The notes: generated by a model not told the origin, from the letters alone. A DNA stretch of 64,000 nucleotides from Faecalicatena sp. (GCA_009774255.1 VSNK01000001.1:61791-125790), one strand, 5' to 3'. Counted from the first letter of the stretch, positions 50,755-59,244 are shown. Numbers and translations: made by a program.

Positions 50755-51429
50755 ATGCTTGGAGATACACGCGGAAGAAAACTTGATAAATATATGCCCG
50801 ATTATGTAGTCTTTGACCTGGAAACCACCGGAACCAGTTCTGTCAGTGATGCAGTTATTGAAATCTCAGCGATAAAAGTCCTGGACGGTAAAATCGCAGA
50901 GGAGTTTTCCACTCTGGTTAATCCGGAGATGCCCATTCCTTATTATGCTTCAAAGGTCAATCACATCTATGACAATATGGTGGAGAACGCGCCGTTGTTT
51001 GAAAAGGCTCTGGCCGATTTTGATGCTTTTATCGGCGGCATGACCCTGGCAGGACATAATATCCATACCTTTGATATGAAATTTATCTGGCGGGACGCAG
51101 AAAAATACTTTGGAAAAACGATTACCAATCCTTACATAGACACCCTCTCCCTTTCCCGGCAATGCCTCAATCTTCCGGCCTATAAGCTGACAGATCTGGC
51201 AGCCCATTATCATATTCCTGCAGACGGTGCCCACCGTGCCCTTGCGGACTGCCGGATGAATCAGAAAGTGCTGGAAAAGCTGGGTGAAGAGCTGAGATCA
51301 CCGGAGACCCAAAAAAGGATAAAAATATGTCCGAAATGCGGTCAGTTTTTGAAGAAACGCAGCGGAAGATACGGGGAATTCTGGGGATGCAGCGGATATC
51401 CGGACTGCCGGTATACGGAAAACATCTGA
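50755..51429 (+). CDS. DnaQ-like 3'-5' exonuclease with C-terminal zinc ribbon
   Basis: The 224-aa protein has the exonuclease motifs Exo I VFDLETTGTS (near 20), Exo II AGHNIHTFDMKF and Exo III HRALADCRMN, all with their acidic or His residues. The last 40 residues (CPKCGQFLKKRSGRYGEFWG and CSGYPDCRY) are a topoisomerase I-type C4 zinc ribbon, suggesting binding of single-stranded DNA. ATG behind ATGGAGGAAACTG. It is not the replicative epsilon subunit in context; a DNA repair or processing role is likely. Confidence 0.9.
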   Translation: MLGDTRGRKLDKYMPDYVVFDLETTGTSSVSDAVIEISAIKVLDGKIAEEFSTLVNPEMPIPYYASKVNHIYDNMVENAPLFEKALADFDAFIGGMTLAGHNIHTFDMKFIWRDAEKYFGKTITNPYIDTLSLSRQCLNLPAYKLTDLAAHYHIPADGAHRALADCRMNQKVLEKLGEELRSPETQKRIKICPKCGQFLKKRSGRYGEFWGCSGYPDCRYTENI

Positions 51430-51441
51430 AATCAAAGCCAT

Positions 51442-51482
51442 AAAGGCCTACTCCTGAACTACTCAGGAGTAAGCCTTTTTTC
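51442..51482 (+). terminator. Terminator after the exonuclease gene
   Basis: AAGGCCTACTCCTGA, ACTAC loop, TCAGGAGTAAGCCTTTTTT. Confidence 0.9.
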
Positions 51483-51498
51483 GGATCTGGACAATACT

Positions 51499-51696
51499 TG
51501 TTACTATTCACGGTGCCTTGCACCTCGCTGCAAGGCATCCGGCCAAGAAAGCTGCGGTTTCAGGCATCTGGCCCGTCTACACTCCGTTTCGGTCCGTCCT
51601 GAACAAGCGTCACAGGCGCTTAGGACCGCCGTCAGGCGACTTTATAATGGGCCAGATGCGTTACAGTTTGCGGCCGGTCAGGCCGTGAGCTGTAAC
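51499..51696. repeat. Family A repeat, longest copy A3
   Basis: Runs from TGTTACTATTCACGGTGCCT through GCAAGGCATCCGGCCAAGAA and TTTCAGGCATCTGGCCCG, then the A4-like centre (TCCGTCCTGAACAAGCG). It ends in hairpin GTTACAGTTTGCGGCC...GGCCGTGAGCTGTAAC. The last 36 bases lie inside the FGGY kinase gene and encode its C-terminus. Confidence 0.88.
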
Positions 51697-53169
51697 CAAT
51701 ACTTTTTCTACTGCCTTCTTCCAGCCTTCATACTTTTTCTTTCTCAGTTCTTCCTGCATTTGGGGCGCATATTTTGTCCGGTTTAATTTTTCAAAAATCT
51801 TCTCATCCCAGATACCCAATGCCATCCCCGCGGCATATGCCGGCCCCATTCCTGACAATTCGTCCGAATCCGGCACCTGTACGTCTACGCCGGCGATATC
51901 ACTCTGAAACTGCATCAGGTACGTATTCTTTGTCGGGCCGCCGTCCACACGCAGTTCATGGATCTTCACCTGGGAATCCTCAGCCATGGCGTCCATAACA
52001 TCCCTGATCTGATAGGCAATGCATTCCAGCCCTGCCCTTACGATCTCCGCCCTGCCGGTAGTCCGTGTCATCCCGGTGAACATGGCGGTTGCACGGCTGT
52101 CCCAGTAGGGAGCACCCAGACCTGAAAAAGCAGGGACCAGATACAGCGGGTCGTCCGCCGCCGCCTGTTCCGCAAGTGCCTGTGTCTCTCCCGGACTTTG
52201 AATCATCTGCAGATCATCCTTGAGCCAGGTGATCACGGCTCCTGTGTAATTCAGATTTCCTTCCAGCACGTAATGTACTTTTCCGTCCATTCCCCACGCC
52301 AGAGAGGTTACGACTCCATGTGTACTTAATACCGGTTCCTCCCCGATATTCATCATGATTGAAGAGCCTGTGCCGTAGGTAGACTTCATCATCCCGGGCT
52401 TTAAGCATCCCTGTCCGAACAGGGCTCCGTGAGAATCGCCTAATACACCATGAATCGGGACCTTATGAGGAAGCACGCCTTCAAAATCCGTTTCTCCGAA
52501 ATTGGAATTGGAGTCACACACTTCTGCCATGTTTTTCGGATCAATTCCAAACAGGGCGCAGATTTCCTCATCCCACTTCAGGTCAAAGATATTAAACAGC
52601 TGTGTCCGGGACGCATTGGAATAATCGGTCTTGTAAGATTTTCCGCCGGTCAGTTTATAGACCACCCAACTGTCTATGGTTCCGTGACAGAGTTCTCCCG
52701 CATCCGCAAGCTGCTGCGCACCGTCCACATTTCTCAAAAGCCACGCGATCTTTGATGCCGGGAAATAGGGAGACAGGTTCATTCCCGTCTTCTGACGGAT
52801 CATCTCTGCCTTTCCTTCCGCAGCGACCTGGTCACAGATATCCACGGCGCGGGCACACTGCCACACGACCGCCTGTCCCACCGGCTCTCCGGTGTTCCGG
52901 TTCCAGGCAAGAGAAGTCTCCCGCTGGTTGCTGATTCCCACACCGGCCACCTTGCTTTTATCGATCTGCGCCTCATCCAGCAGTCTTGCGGTAACTTTGA
53001 TAATATTCTGATATATTTCCGCCGGGTCATGGGACACCCAGCCCTTCTCATTGATGATCTGTTCATGGGGCTCATCCGCCCTCCTGATCAGGCTTCCGGA
53101 CGCGTCAAACAGAAGAGCTTTGGTGCCCTGGGTACTTTGGTCAATACTGATAATATATTGTTCTGACAT
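51661..53169 (-). CDS. FGGY-family carbohydrate kinase (glycerol-kinase-like)
   Basis: The 502-aa protein has the whole FGGY fold: ATP-binding IISIDQSTQGTKALLFDASG, ISNQRETSLAWNRNTGEPVG, WQCARA, STYGTGSSIMMN and the GGPTKNTYLMQF adenine side. Overall nearest to glycerol kinase, but the GlpK substrate motif GDQQ is GDSH (GVLGDSHGALFGQ). This suggests a different polyol or ketose. Last gene of an operon with an isomerase and split transketolase, where a ketopentose such as D-apulose would fit. The C-terminus VTAHGLTGRKL is encoded by repeat A3 and replaces the natural end after GWKKAVEKVL. Confidence 0.87.
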   Translation of the reverse strand: MSEQYIISIDQSTQGTKALLFDASGSLIRRADEPHEQIINEKGWVSHDPAEIYQNIIKVTARLLDEAQIDKSKVAGVGISNQRETSLAWNRNTGEPVGQAVVWQCARAVDICDQVAAEGKAEMIRQKTGMNLSPYFPASKIAWLLRNVDGAQQLADAGELCHGTIDSWVVYKLTGGKSYKTDYSNASRTQLFNIFDLKWDEEICALFGIDPKNMAEVCDSNSNFGETDFEGVLPHKVPIHGVLGDSHGALFGQGCLKPGMMKSTYGTGSSIMMNIGEEPVLSTHGVVTSLAWGMDGKVHYVLEGNLNYTGAVITWLKDDLQMIQSPGETQALAEQAAADDPLYLVPAFSGLGAPYWDSRATAMFTGMTRTTGRAEIVRAGLECIAYQIRDVMDAMAEDSQVKIHELRVDGGPTKNTYLMQFQSDIAGVDVQVPDSDELSGMGPAYAAGMALGIWDEKIFEKLNRTKYAPQMQEELRKKKYEGWKKAVEKVLVTAHGLTGRKL

Positions 53170-53250
53170 CTTTCATACCATCCTTCATCCGGCAGGAATG
53201 AATCCTATCCCCTGCCAGATTCTTTTCTATCATTCCCTGGAACTGCCGGA

Positions 53251-53281
53251 AAATAACCTGAACAGATTGCGCAGGTTATTT
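53251..53281 (-). terminator. Hairpin between transketolase and kinase genes
   Basis: AAATAACCTG, a 10-base loop, CAGGTTATTT, with GGAAC/GGTTCC able to extend the stem. Within the operon it may lower transcription of the kinase gene or protect the upstream mRNA end. Confidence 0.5.
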
Positions 53282-53313
53282 CCATTCGGTTCCTTAGGGA
53301 CAGTTCCTTACTG

Positions 53314-54249
53314 CTACTGCTGCACAAGCTCCAACGCCTTCTTCGCGATTCCTTCCGCATTCAACCCATAATGATCAAATACTTCCTTCGATGTCCCGGT
53401 GATCACCGGCGCATCCGGCAGTGCGAGATTGACCACTTTTCTCGGGCACTCGCTTCCCACCACCTGGCTGACCATGGAGCCCAGGCCGCCGAACGGAGCA
53501 TGCTCTTCTACGGTGATCACGGCCTTTGCGCCTGATGCCGCCCGCACGATCGTTTCCTTATCCAATGGCTTGATACAGTACATGTCTACAACCGCGGCAT
53601 GGATTCCCTTTTCCTCCAGAAGCTTTGCCGCCTCCACTGCCGGCCTTACCATCTCCCCGCAGGCAATGATGGCAATGTCCGAGCCTTCTGAAATCACCGT
53701 CGCCTTGTCCATTTCAAACGGCACATTTCCTTCCTCATAGACGTCTTCTACCGGATTTCTTCCCACCCGGATGTAGGCTGGTTTTTCATCCTTCAAAAGA
53801 GCCTTGAACAAATATTCCGTCTGCAGACGGTCGCTTGGAATGTACACGCGCATATTCGGGATCGAGCACATTGCCGCGATATCCTGCGCAGAGTGATGAC
53901 TCATGCCCAGAGCCCCATAACTGACACCGCCGCTGATTCCGATCAGCTTCACATTCGTGTTGGAATATGCCACATCGACTTTGCACTGCTCATAGCTTCT
54001 GGTACTTAAGAAGCTGGCCGGAGACGCCGCAAAAGGCTTCTTCCCGCATTTTGCCAGCCCTGCGGAAATGCTCACCAGATTCTGCTCCGCGATTCCCACT
54101 TCCACGAACTGCTCCGGATAGGTGTCCGCGAATTTTGTCAGTGACGCACTCCCTCTGGAATCACTGCACAGTGTCACGATATCTTTATCTTCTTTTGCCG
54201 CCTCGATCAATACGTCACAGATGACCTGTCTGTTTGCAATCTTATTCAT
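53314..54249 (-). CDS. Transketolase, C-terminal subunit (pyrimidine-binding and C-terminal domains)
   Basis: The 311-aa protein corresponds to the second half of transketolase/DXS-type enzymes. The pyrimidine-domain segment FVEVGIAEQNLVSISAGLAK holds the Glu that activates thiamine diphosphate. MSHHSAQDIAAM and the C-terminal domain (VVDMYCIKPLDKETIVRAAS, then EEHAPFGGLGSMV) follow. It overlaps the N-subunit gene by 8 bases. Split transketolases occur in many Firmicutes and archaea; in sugar operons they usually act on a dedicated ketose phosphate, such as apulose 4-phosphate in the described AptA/AptB enzyme. Confidence 0.92.
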   Translation of the reverse strand: MNKIANRQVICDVLIEAAKEDKDIVTLCSDSRGSASLTKFADTYPEQFVEVGIAEQNLVSISAGLAKCGKKPFAASPASFLSTRSYEQCKVDVAYSNTNVKLIGISGGVSYGALGMSHHSAQDIAAMCSIPNMRVYIPSDRLQTEYLFKALLKDEKPAYIRVGRNPVEDVYEEGNVPFEMDKATVISEGSDIAIIACGEMVRPAVEAAKLLEEKGIHAAVVDMYCIKPLDKETIVRAASGAKAVITVEEHAPFGGLGSMVSQVVGSECPRKVVNLALPDAPVITGTSKEVFDHYGLNAEGIAKKALELVQQ

Positions 54250-55075
54250 GGAGAAGTGCCTCCTTTCTCTCCTTCAGATCTTTTCTGATCTGCGCTAATT
54301 CTTCCTGATTGGGAACCTTATGATGCCATGCGGCTTTATTTTCCATCACCGAAGAACCTTTTCCTTTTACCGTATTGGCAATCAATACCGTCGGCTTCCC
54401 TTTGACTTCTTTTGCTTCTTCAAACGCAGCCTTTAACTGGGAAATATCGTTGCCGTCCGCCACATCGATTACATGCCATCCAAATGCACGGAATCTTTCG
54501 TGGAGGTCGTCATGAGCCATCACGTCCTCCGTATTTCCGGAAATCTGAAGACGGTTCCTGTCCACTACTGCGCACAGATTGTCCAGTTTATAGTGGCTCG
54601 CCGCCATCGCTCCTTCCCATACGGAACCCTCTGCCAGCTCTCCGTCGCCCATCACTGTGTAGGTCCGGCAGCTCTGTCCGTTCATTTTTGCCGCCAGCGC
54701 CATGCCCACACAGACCGGAAGGCCGTGTCCTAAAGAACCGGAGTTCATCTCGATGCCCGGCAGCTTGTTGTTGGGATGTCCGATATATTTGGAACCAAAT
54801 TTACTAAATTTTTCAACCACTTCTTCGATCGGGAAAAATCCTTTTTCTGCCAGTACCGCATAATAGGCTTCCATAGAATGCCCCTTGCTCATGACAAATT
54901 TATCCCTGTCCGGATCGTCCATATTTTCCGGGCTGATATTCATCTGCTCAAAATACAGCTCTGTCAGGATTTCCATGACACTCATATCACCGCCGATATG
55001 GCCTGTTTTCCCTTCTACGATAATGTCAATGGTATGTTCCCGCAGTTCATAAGCCAATGCTTTCAGATTGCTCAT
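54242..55075 (-). CDS. Transketolase, N-terminal subunit (thiamine diphosphate-binding)
   Basis: The 277-aa protein has the TPP motif VMGDGELAEGSVWEGAMAAS then LDNLCAVVDRNRLQ (GDG...N). It also has FVMSKGHSMEAYYAVLAEKG and SGSLGHGLPVCVGMALAAK, which contact substrate and cofactor. Works with the C-subunit encoded next. It starts within the stop region of the isomerase gene (4-base ATGA overlap), so expression is coupled. Transfers a two-carbon unit between ketose and aldose phosphates. Confidence 0.93.
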   Translation of the reverse strand: MSNLKALAYELREHTIDIIVEGKTGHIGGDMSVMEILTELYFEQMNISPENMDDPDRDKFVMSKGHSMEAYYAVLAEKGFFPIEEVVEKFSKFGSKYIGHPNNKLPGIEMNSGSLGHGLPVCVGMALAAKMNGQSCRTYTVMGDGELAEGSVWEGAMAASHYKLDNLCAVVDRNRLQISGNTEDVMAHDDLHERFRAFGWHVIDVADGNDISQLKAAFEEAKEVKGKPTVLIANTVKGKGSSVMENKAAWHHKVPNQEELAQIRKDLKERKEALLHE

Positions 55076-56484
55076 AATGTCACATCCTCCCCCCGCAGAT
55101 ACGCTTTTACGTCTTCCTCAATCGGATCATAGAGATCCGGTGTGATTCCTATATATTTACATGCTTCGTACAGTACCGGAACGACATTTTCATGGATTCC
55201 CACGCAATGATGGATGTATGGTCCTTCCACGATCTTCGCCTCCAGCCGCTTGATGTTCTCAACTTCTACCCAGAGATATGTCCCCATGCCCTTCGGTCCT
55301 TCGATTCCTTTTGCATTACCAAGGAGCAGGGAGTACTCGCCGTGGTCTCCGTCAAATCTTACCAGCGTCACCTGTCCGTGCCGTGCCTCCGCGGTGATGC
55401 TGCCCGGATGGTCAAACGCAAGCGGATACGTGATCTTCGGTGTTTCCTTTGCCACGGAAATGGGCCACGGGCCACAGTGCTGAAGGAGTTCCCCGTTTGC
55501 CACATCGGGATGGCGGATCGTCCAGTCCGCGAAGAAGCTTCTCTTCTCTCCCATGCCTGCCGCTTCCGTGATCAGAGCGGTAATCGCACCGTGAATGTCT
55601 GTCTCACAGACTACCGGGATTCCTTCCTCGTTCATGAGTGCGTTTGCCGCACAGGGCATAATGCCGATCTCGGACTGGAGCTGGTTCCAGCACTGGATCG
55701 CCGCTGCCTGACATCCGTACTTATTGACCAGACGCTTCATGGCCACCTTCAGAGCCGCTACATTTTCCAGTTCCTCATCTTTGACACAGATTTCCATATT
55801 GTCACGGCAGTACTGAATCACTTCTGCCACCTCACTGCCCTCTTCCTTTGCCTTCTTCATCTCATCGGTCAGCTCCGGCATGGGAATCGGAGTGAGCTGG
55901 ATATTGAATTTCTCCAGGAGCTCGCCTTCATTGCACATGGTAGACCAGAATTCATAAGGCCGGGTAGAAATCTGTAAAATACGGATGTTCCGGAAGGTCT
56001 TTACCACATTGCAGACCGCGAGGAAGTCACGAATACCTCTCTCAAATACCGGATCTTCGAGCCGGCAGTTGGTCATATATGTAAACGGAATGTTGAACCG
56101 GCGCAGCACCTTCCCTGTGGCGAACAGCCCGCACTGGGTATCCCGAAGCCGGGTGCCGTCCTCTTCCGGCCGTTCGTCCAGCGGTCCCCACAGCAGAACC
56201 GGTACATTCAGATCCTTTGCCAGTCTGGCACATTCAAATTCCGTACCGAAATTACAATGAGGCAGGAAAAGTCCGTCGATTTTTTCCTGTTTAAATTTTT
56301 CAGCAATCTTGATCCGGTCCGCGTCATCATAAAGCAGCCCTTCTTCATTGATGTCCGTGATGTCCACGAAGTCAATATTCAGTTCCTTCAGCCGCTGTGC
56401 GGTCAGCCCCCGGTATTTCACCGCATCCGGTGCACTGAAAATACTTCTCCTGGTAGGCGCATAACCAATTTTGATATTTGCCAT
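55072..56484 (-). CDS. L-fucose/L-arabinose isomerase-family protein (sugar isomerase)
   Basis: It is 470 aa from ATG 56484 behind GGAGGAACGAG; five codons upstream lack a site. The FucI/AraA-like fold is recognised from FLPHCNFGTEFECARLAKDL with VPVLLWGPLDERPEEDG, AAIQCWNQLQSEIGIMPCAA, VVCETDIHGAITAL and a C-terminal HHCVGIHENVVPVLYEACKY. Glu and His residues in these blocks are the usual metal ligands. It would convert an aldose to a ketose. First gene of the operon, facing a LacI regulator; the partners (transketolase, FGGY kinase) predict that the ketose is phosphorylated and then cleaved by a transketolase. The exact sugar is unproven; D-apiose is my best guess. Confidence 0.85.
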   Translation of the reverse strand: MANIKIGYAPTRRSIFSAPDAVKYRGLTAQRLKELNIDFVDITDINEEGLLYDDADRIKIAEKFKQEKIDGLFLPHCNFGTEFECARLAKDLNVPVLLWGPLDERPEEDGTRLRDTQCGLFATGKVLRRFNIPFTYMTNCRLEDPVFERGIRDFLAVCNVVKTFRNIRILQISTRPYEFWSTMCNEGELLEKFNIQLTPIPMPELTDEMKKAKEEGSEVAEVIQYCRDNMEICVKDEELENVAALKVAMKRLVNKYGCQAAAIQCWNQLQSEIGIMPCAANALMNEEGIPVVCETDIHGAITALITEAAGMGEKRSFFADWTIRHPDVANGELLQHCGPWPISVAKETPKITYPLAFDHPGSITAEARHGQVTLVRFDGDHGEYSLLLGNAKGIEGPKGMGTYLWVEVENIKRLEAKIVEGPYIHHCVGIHENVVPVLYEACKYIGITPDLYDPIEEDVKAYLRGEDVTL

Positions 56485-56688
56485 ATCTCGTTCCTCCATT
56501 TTCTGAATCTGTGTGTTTTGGTTTCTTAATTTATGGTTATTATAATATAAAATTATCTAAATTACACTCATTTCTTCAGTATTTCTAACTTAATTTCTAC
56601 TAAATTTTACTTTTTCATATTGCACTTTTCTGCCAAATAAGGCATAATGTATCTACTCAGTACCTTCGCAGGGCATAACCACATATAT

Positions 56689-56813
56689 ATACTCACGGCC
56701 GATGAAATCTGCCGTAAGTATCGCGCCAGCTGCAGCCGCAAAGCGGCATAATTCCTCATGCGGCTGTGCGCATCAAATGATACTGTGCGGCAGATTTATC
56801 TGGCGCTCAGTAT
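56689..56813. repeat. Family C MITE-like palindromic element C2
   Basis: About 125 bp with imperfect terminal inverted repeats: left ATACTCACGGCCGATGAAAT then CTGCCGTAAGTATC, right GATACTGTGCGGCAGATTTA then TCTGGCGCTCAGTAT. The inside pairs too (GCAGCCGCA with TGCGGCTG), so it can fold as one long hairpin. It lies in the 358-base gap between the isomerase and LacI genes; a short copy is at 32994. Confidence 0.75.
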
Positions 56814-56844
56814 AAATATTCATAGTCAGTATAAATATTCATAG
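56807..56844 (+). promoter_or_regulatory. Two tandem 19-bp repeats before the LacI gene
   Basis: TCAGTATAAATATTCATAG occurs at 56807 and directly again at 56826, 14 bases before the ATG, running into AGAAGGAG. They carry TATAAAT -10-like motifs. The duplication may come from element C2 or be a regulator site. Confidence 0.65.
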
Positions 56845-56857
56845 AAGGAGAATTCCG

Positions 56858-57880
56858 ATGAAAATAACCGCAAAGGAACTTGCCGAAAAGCTGAATCTGT
56901 CTGCCGCCGCTGTCAGCATTGCGCTGAACGGCAGGCCCGGTGTGAGTACGGAAACGAGAAAACGTGTACTGAAAGCTGCTGAAAAGTATGGTTATGATTT
57001 TACAAGAATTTCTGAAAAAAAGCGCGCCGGCGGCACCGTATATTTCTGTATCTACAGAAAGCACGGCGCGGTCGTGGGGGATACTCCCTTTTTTTCCCAG
57101 GTTTCGGAAGGAATCGCAGCCGGATGTAAAAAAGCCGACTACCGCTTAAAGGTCACTTATTTATATGAAGATTCGGAACTGGACCGTGAGATCGAGGAGA
57201 TACAGTTTTCAGACTGTGTGGGGATGATCCTTCTTGGGACCGAGATGACCCCGGAGGATTATCTGCATTTTTCCCACCTGCCTTTTCCGGTGATTCTTCT
57301 GGATAACTCCATGGAAGGGATTGCTTGTGACTGTGTGCTGATGGATAATGTCCTGGGAGCATTTCAGGCAGCAAGCTATCTGATCAAGCACACAGGAAAG
57401 CAGCCGGGCTATCTGCATTCCTTCTATCCGATCAGTAATTTTACCGAGCGGGAGGAGGGCTTTCATAAAGCGCTTCATACCCATGGCATGTCTTCTTCCG
57501 GCTCTCTCGTTCACCGGCTTCCCCCGTCCGTGGACGGTGCCTATTCGGATATGCTGGAGCTGCTGAAAAAGGGAACGGCGATCGCGTCCTCCTATTTTGC
57601 GGACAACGACTGGATCGCCATAGGCACGATAAATGCTTTGAAAAAAATGGGATATCGGATACCGGAGGACGTGGCGATTATCGGATTTGACGATGTTCCA
57701 TTCTGTACCGTTATCGAGCCTTCGCTGACTACGATCCGTGTACATAAGCATTCCATGGGGGAAATCGCTGTTTCACGTCTGATTACACGGCTGGAACAGC
57801 CGAATATGCCGCCGGCCAAGATCCGGCTCGGCACCGAGCTGGTTGCAAGACTTTCCACAAAAATACCAGGCTTCTCCTGA
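56858..57880 (+). CDS. LacI-family transcriptional regulator
   Basis: The 340-aa protein has an N-terminal HTH (ITAKELAEKLNLSAAAVSIA then LNGRPGVSTETRKRV) with the hinge VLKAAEKYGYDFTRI, then a periplasmic-binding-protein-like sensor. The latter is recognised by VILLDNSMEGIACDCVLMDN, SYFADNDWIAIGTINALKKM and DVAIIGFDDVPFCTVIEPSL. Divergent from the isomerase-transketolase-kinase operon and almost certainly its repressor, with the sugar or its phosphate as inducer. ATG behind AGAAGGAG. Confidence 0.93.
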   Translation: MKITAKELAEKLNLSAAAVSIALNGRPGVSTETRKRVLKAAEKYGYDFTRISEKKRAGGTVYFCIYRKHGAVVGDTPFFSQVSEGIAAGCKKADYRLKVTYLYEDSELDREIEEIQFSDCVGMILLGTEMTPEDYLHFSHLPFPVILLDNSMEGIACDCVLMDNVLGAFQAASYLIKHTGKQPGYLHSFYPISNFTEREEGFHKALHTHGMSSSGSLVHRLPPSVDGAYSDMLELLKKGTAIASSYFADNDWIAIGTINALKKMGYRIPEDVAIIGFDDVPFCTVIEPSLTTIRVHKHSMGEIAVSRLITRLEQPNMPPAKIRLGTELVARLSTKIPGFS

Positions 57881-57887
57881 TTTTTCG

Positions 57888-57949
57888 TTGTTACTGTTCA
57901 CACCTTGACCAGGTGTGAACAAGTAACGACATGTAGTTACTATTCACGG
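57888..57949. repeat. Family A palindrome A7
   Basis: GTTACTGTTCACACCT-TGACC-AGGTGTGAACAAGTAAC, then GTTACTATTCACGG as at the A3 left end. Inner arms differ from other copies but still pair. It lies just after the LacI stop and may serve as its terminator. Confidence 0.75.
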
Positions 57950-58047
57950 GAAAAAAGATTTGACAGATTTTGCATATAAGATTATATTTATATAAAAGAC
58001 CATCTCTTCACGAATCATCCAGGATGGCAGCATGAAGGAGGCGCCTT

Positions 58048-58323
58048 ATGATTACTATCTTCAACAGAAAAGAAGTCTATACTACATATTCCATGCAGGA
58101 GCAAAGTGAAATAAGAACCGTACTGGCACAGCAGGGAATCAATTATTCCCTGAAAACAATCAACCGAAAAAGCCCCTCGTCCCTGGGTACAGGAACAAGA
58201 GGCATAACCGGAACTTTTGGTGAGGATCTCAGTAAAATGTATGAGTATATTTTTTATGTGCACAAGGATGATATCGAAAAGGCAAAGCATGCCGTCTATT
58301 CCCGAAAAAGTTCTTCTCAATGA
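58048..58323 (+). CDS. Small conserved hypothetical protein, DUF2007-like
   Basis: The 91-aa protein reads IFNRKEVYTTYSMQEQSEIR, VLAQQGINYSLKTINRKSP and YIFYVHKDDIEKAKHAV. The order (strand, helix over residues 15-28, strands, then VHKDDxEKA) resembles the DUF2007 'putative signal transducing' fold. ATG behind AAGGAGGCGCC. Convergent with the GGDEF gene (10 bases between stops). Function unknown. Confidence 0.75.
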   Translation: MITIFNRKEVYTTYSMQEQSEIRTVLAQQGINYSLKTINRKSPSSLGTGTRGITGTFGEDLSKMYEYIFYVHKDDIEKAKHAVYSRKSSSQ

Positions 58324-58332
58324 GGGAAAGGC

Positions 58333-59244
58333 TTACCTCCACTGCTTCATATCATCCCCGAACCATACGACCTGATTTCTTCCAAAGCGCTTCGCGTCGT
58401 ACAGCATGGTATCCGCAATATTCAAATATGTACCGTACTGGTCGGTGTTTTTGGGGACTACCGTAACACCGCCTGCGCTGACAGTAACCCACTCGGAAAC
58501 CGAAGGATCATGCGGGATATGAAGGTCCTGGATTGCCTGTCTGATCTGCTTGATATGCTCAAAGGTACTTTTTGCCTCATCGCCTAAGATAATAGCGACA
58601 AATTCCTCTCCGCCGTAACGGGCCACAAAATCTGTGATACGCCGCAGATTGTTGGACAAGAGATTTGCCACGGCAGCTATGACCTTGTCTCCGGCCGGAT
58701 GGCCAAAGGTATCATTATATACTTTAAAATGATCAATATCAAACATGCAGATCGAAAGCGGGATCCTGAGACGGACTGCTTCGTTCCACTTTACAACACT
58801 GTAATGGTCATACCGCCTCCTGTTCGCGATTCCGGTCAGCTGGTCGGTCATAGACTGCTCCTCGACTTGCTTACGATAACTGTAAAGCTTGACATGCGTG
58901 TTCACCCTCGCCTGCACGATTACCGGGTGGAAGGGCTTTACAATGTAGTCAACCGCTCCTAATGTAAATCCGCGCTGTTCATTCTGTATATCAGTAAGAC
59001 TTGTAATCAGAATCACAGGCACACTTCGGGTAATGATTTCCTCCTGTAATCTCTTCAGCAGCATAAAACCATCCATCCCCGGCATAATGACATCCAGAAG
59101 AATTAGAGAAAAATCTTCGGAACTTGCGTAGTTCAGCCCCTCTTCTGCGGTCTGGGCAATTGTAATATCATAATCAGCATCCAAAATAGCTTTTAAACTT
59201 GCAGCCTGTACGGCACTGTCATCAACAATCAATATTTTTTCCAT
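58333..59244 (-). CDS. Response regulator with GGDEF domain (diguanylate cyclase)
   Basis: It is 303 aa from ATG 59244 (AGGAGGTCTTTT before it); upstream 17 codons lack a site. Receiver domain with phospho-Asp51 in LILLDVIMPGMDG, linker helix, then GGDEF domain with active-site GGEEF at 211-215. It has the product-inhibition I-site RITD five residues ahead. It should make c-di-GMP when phosphorylated and be feedback-inhibited. No kinase lies next to it. Repeat B3 follows upstream. Confidence 0.92.
   Translation of the reverse strand: MEKILIVDDSAVQAASLKAILDADYDITIAQTAEEGLNYASSEDFSLILLDVIMPGMDGFMLLKRLQEEIITRSVPVILITSLTDIQNEQRGFTLGAVDYIVKPFHPVIVQARVNTHVKLYSYRKQVEEQSMTDQLTGIANRRRYDHYSVVKWNEAVRLRIPLSICMFDIDHFKVYNDTFGHPAGDKVIAAVANLLSNNLRRITDFVARYGGEEFVAIILGDEAKSTFEHIKQIRQAIQDLHIPHDPSVSEWVTVSAGGVTVVPKNTDQYGTYLNIADTMLYDAKRFGRNQVVWFGDDMKQWR

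Noticed and set aside
51661..53169. Plain glycerol kinase (glpK) annotation
   Set aside because: The glycerol-site motif is GDSH rather than GDQQ and the operon contains isomerase and transketolase genes instead of glycerol genes.
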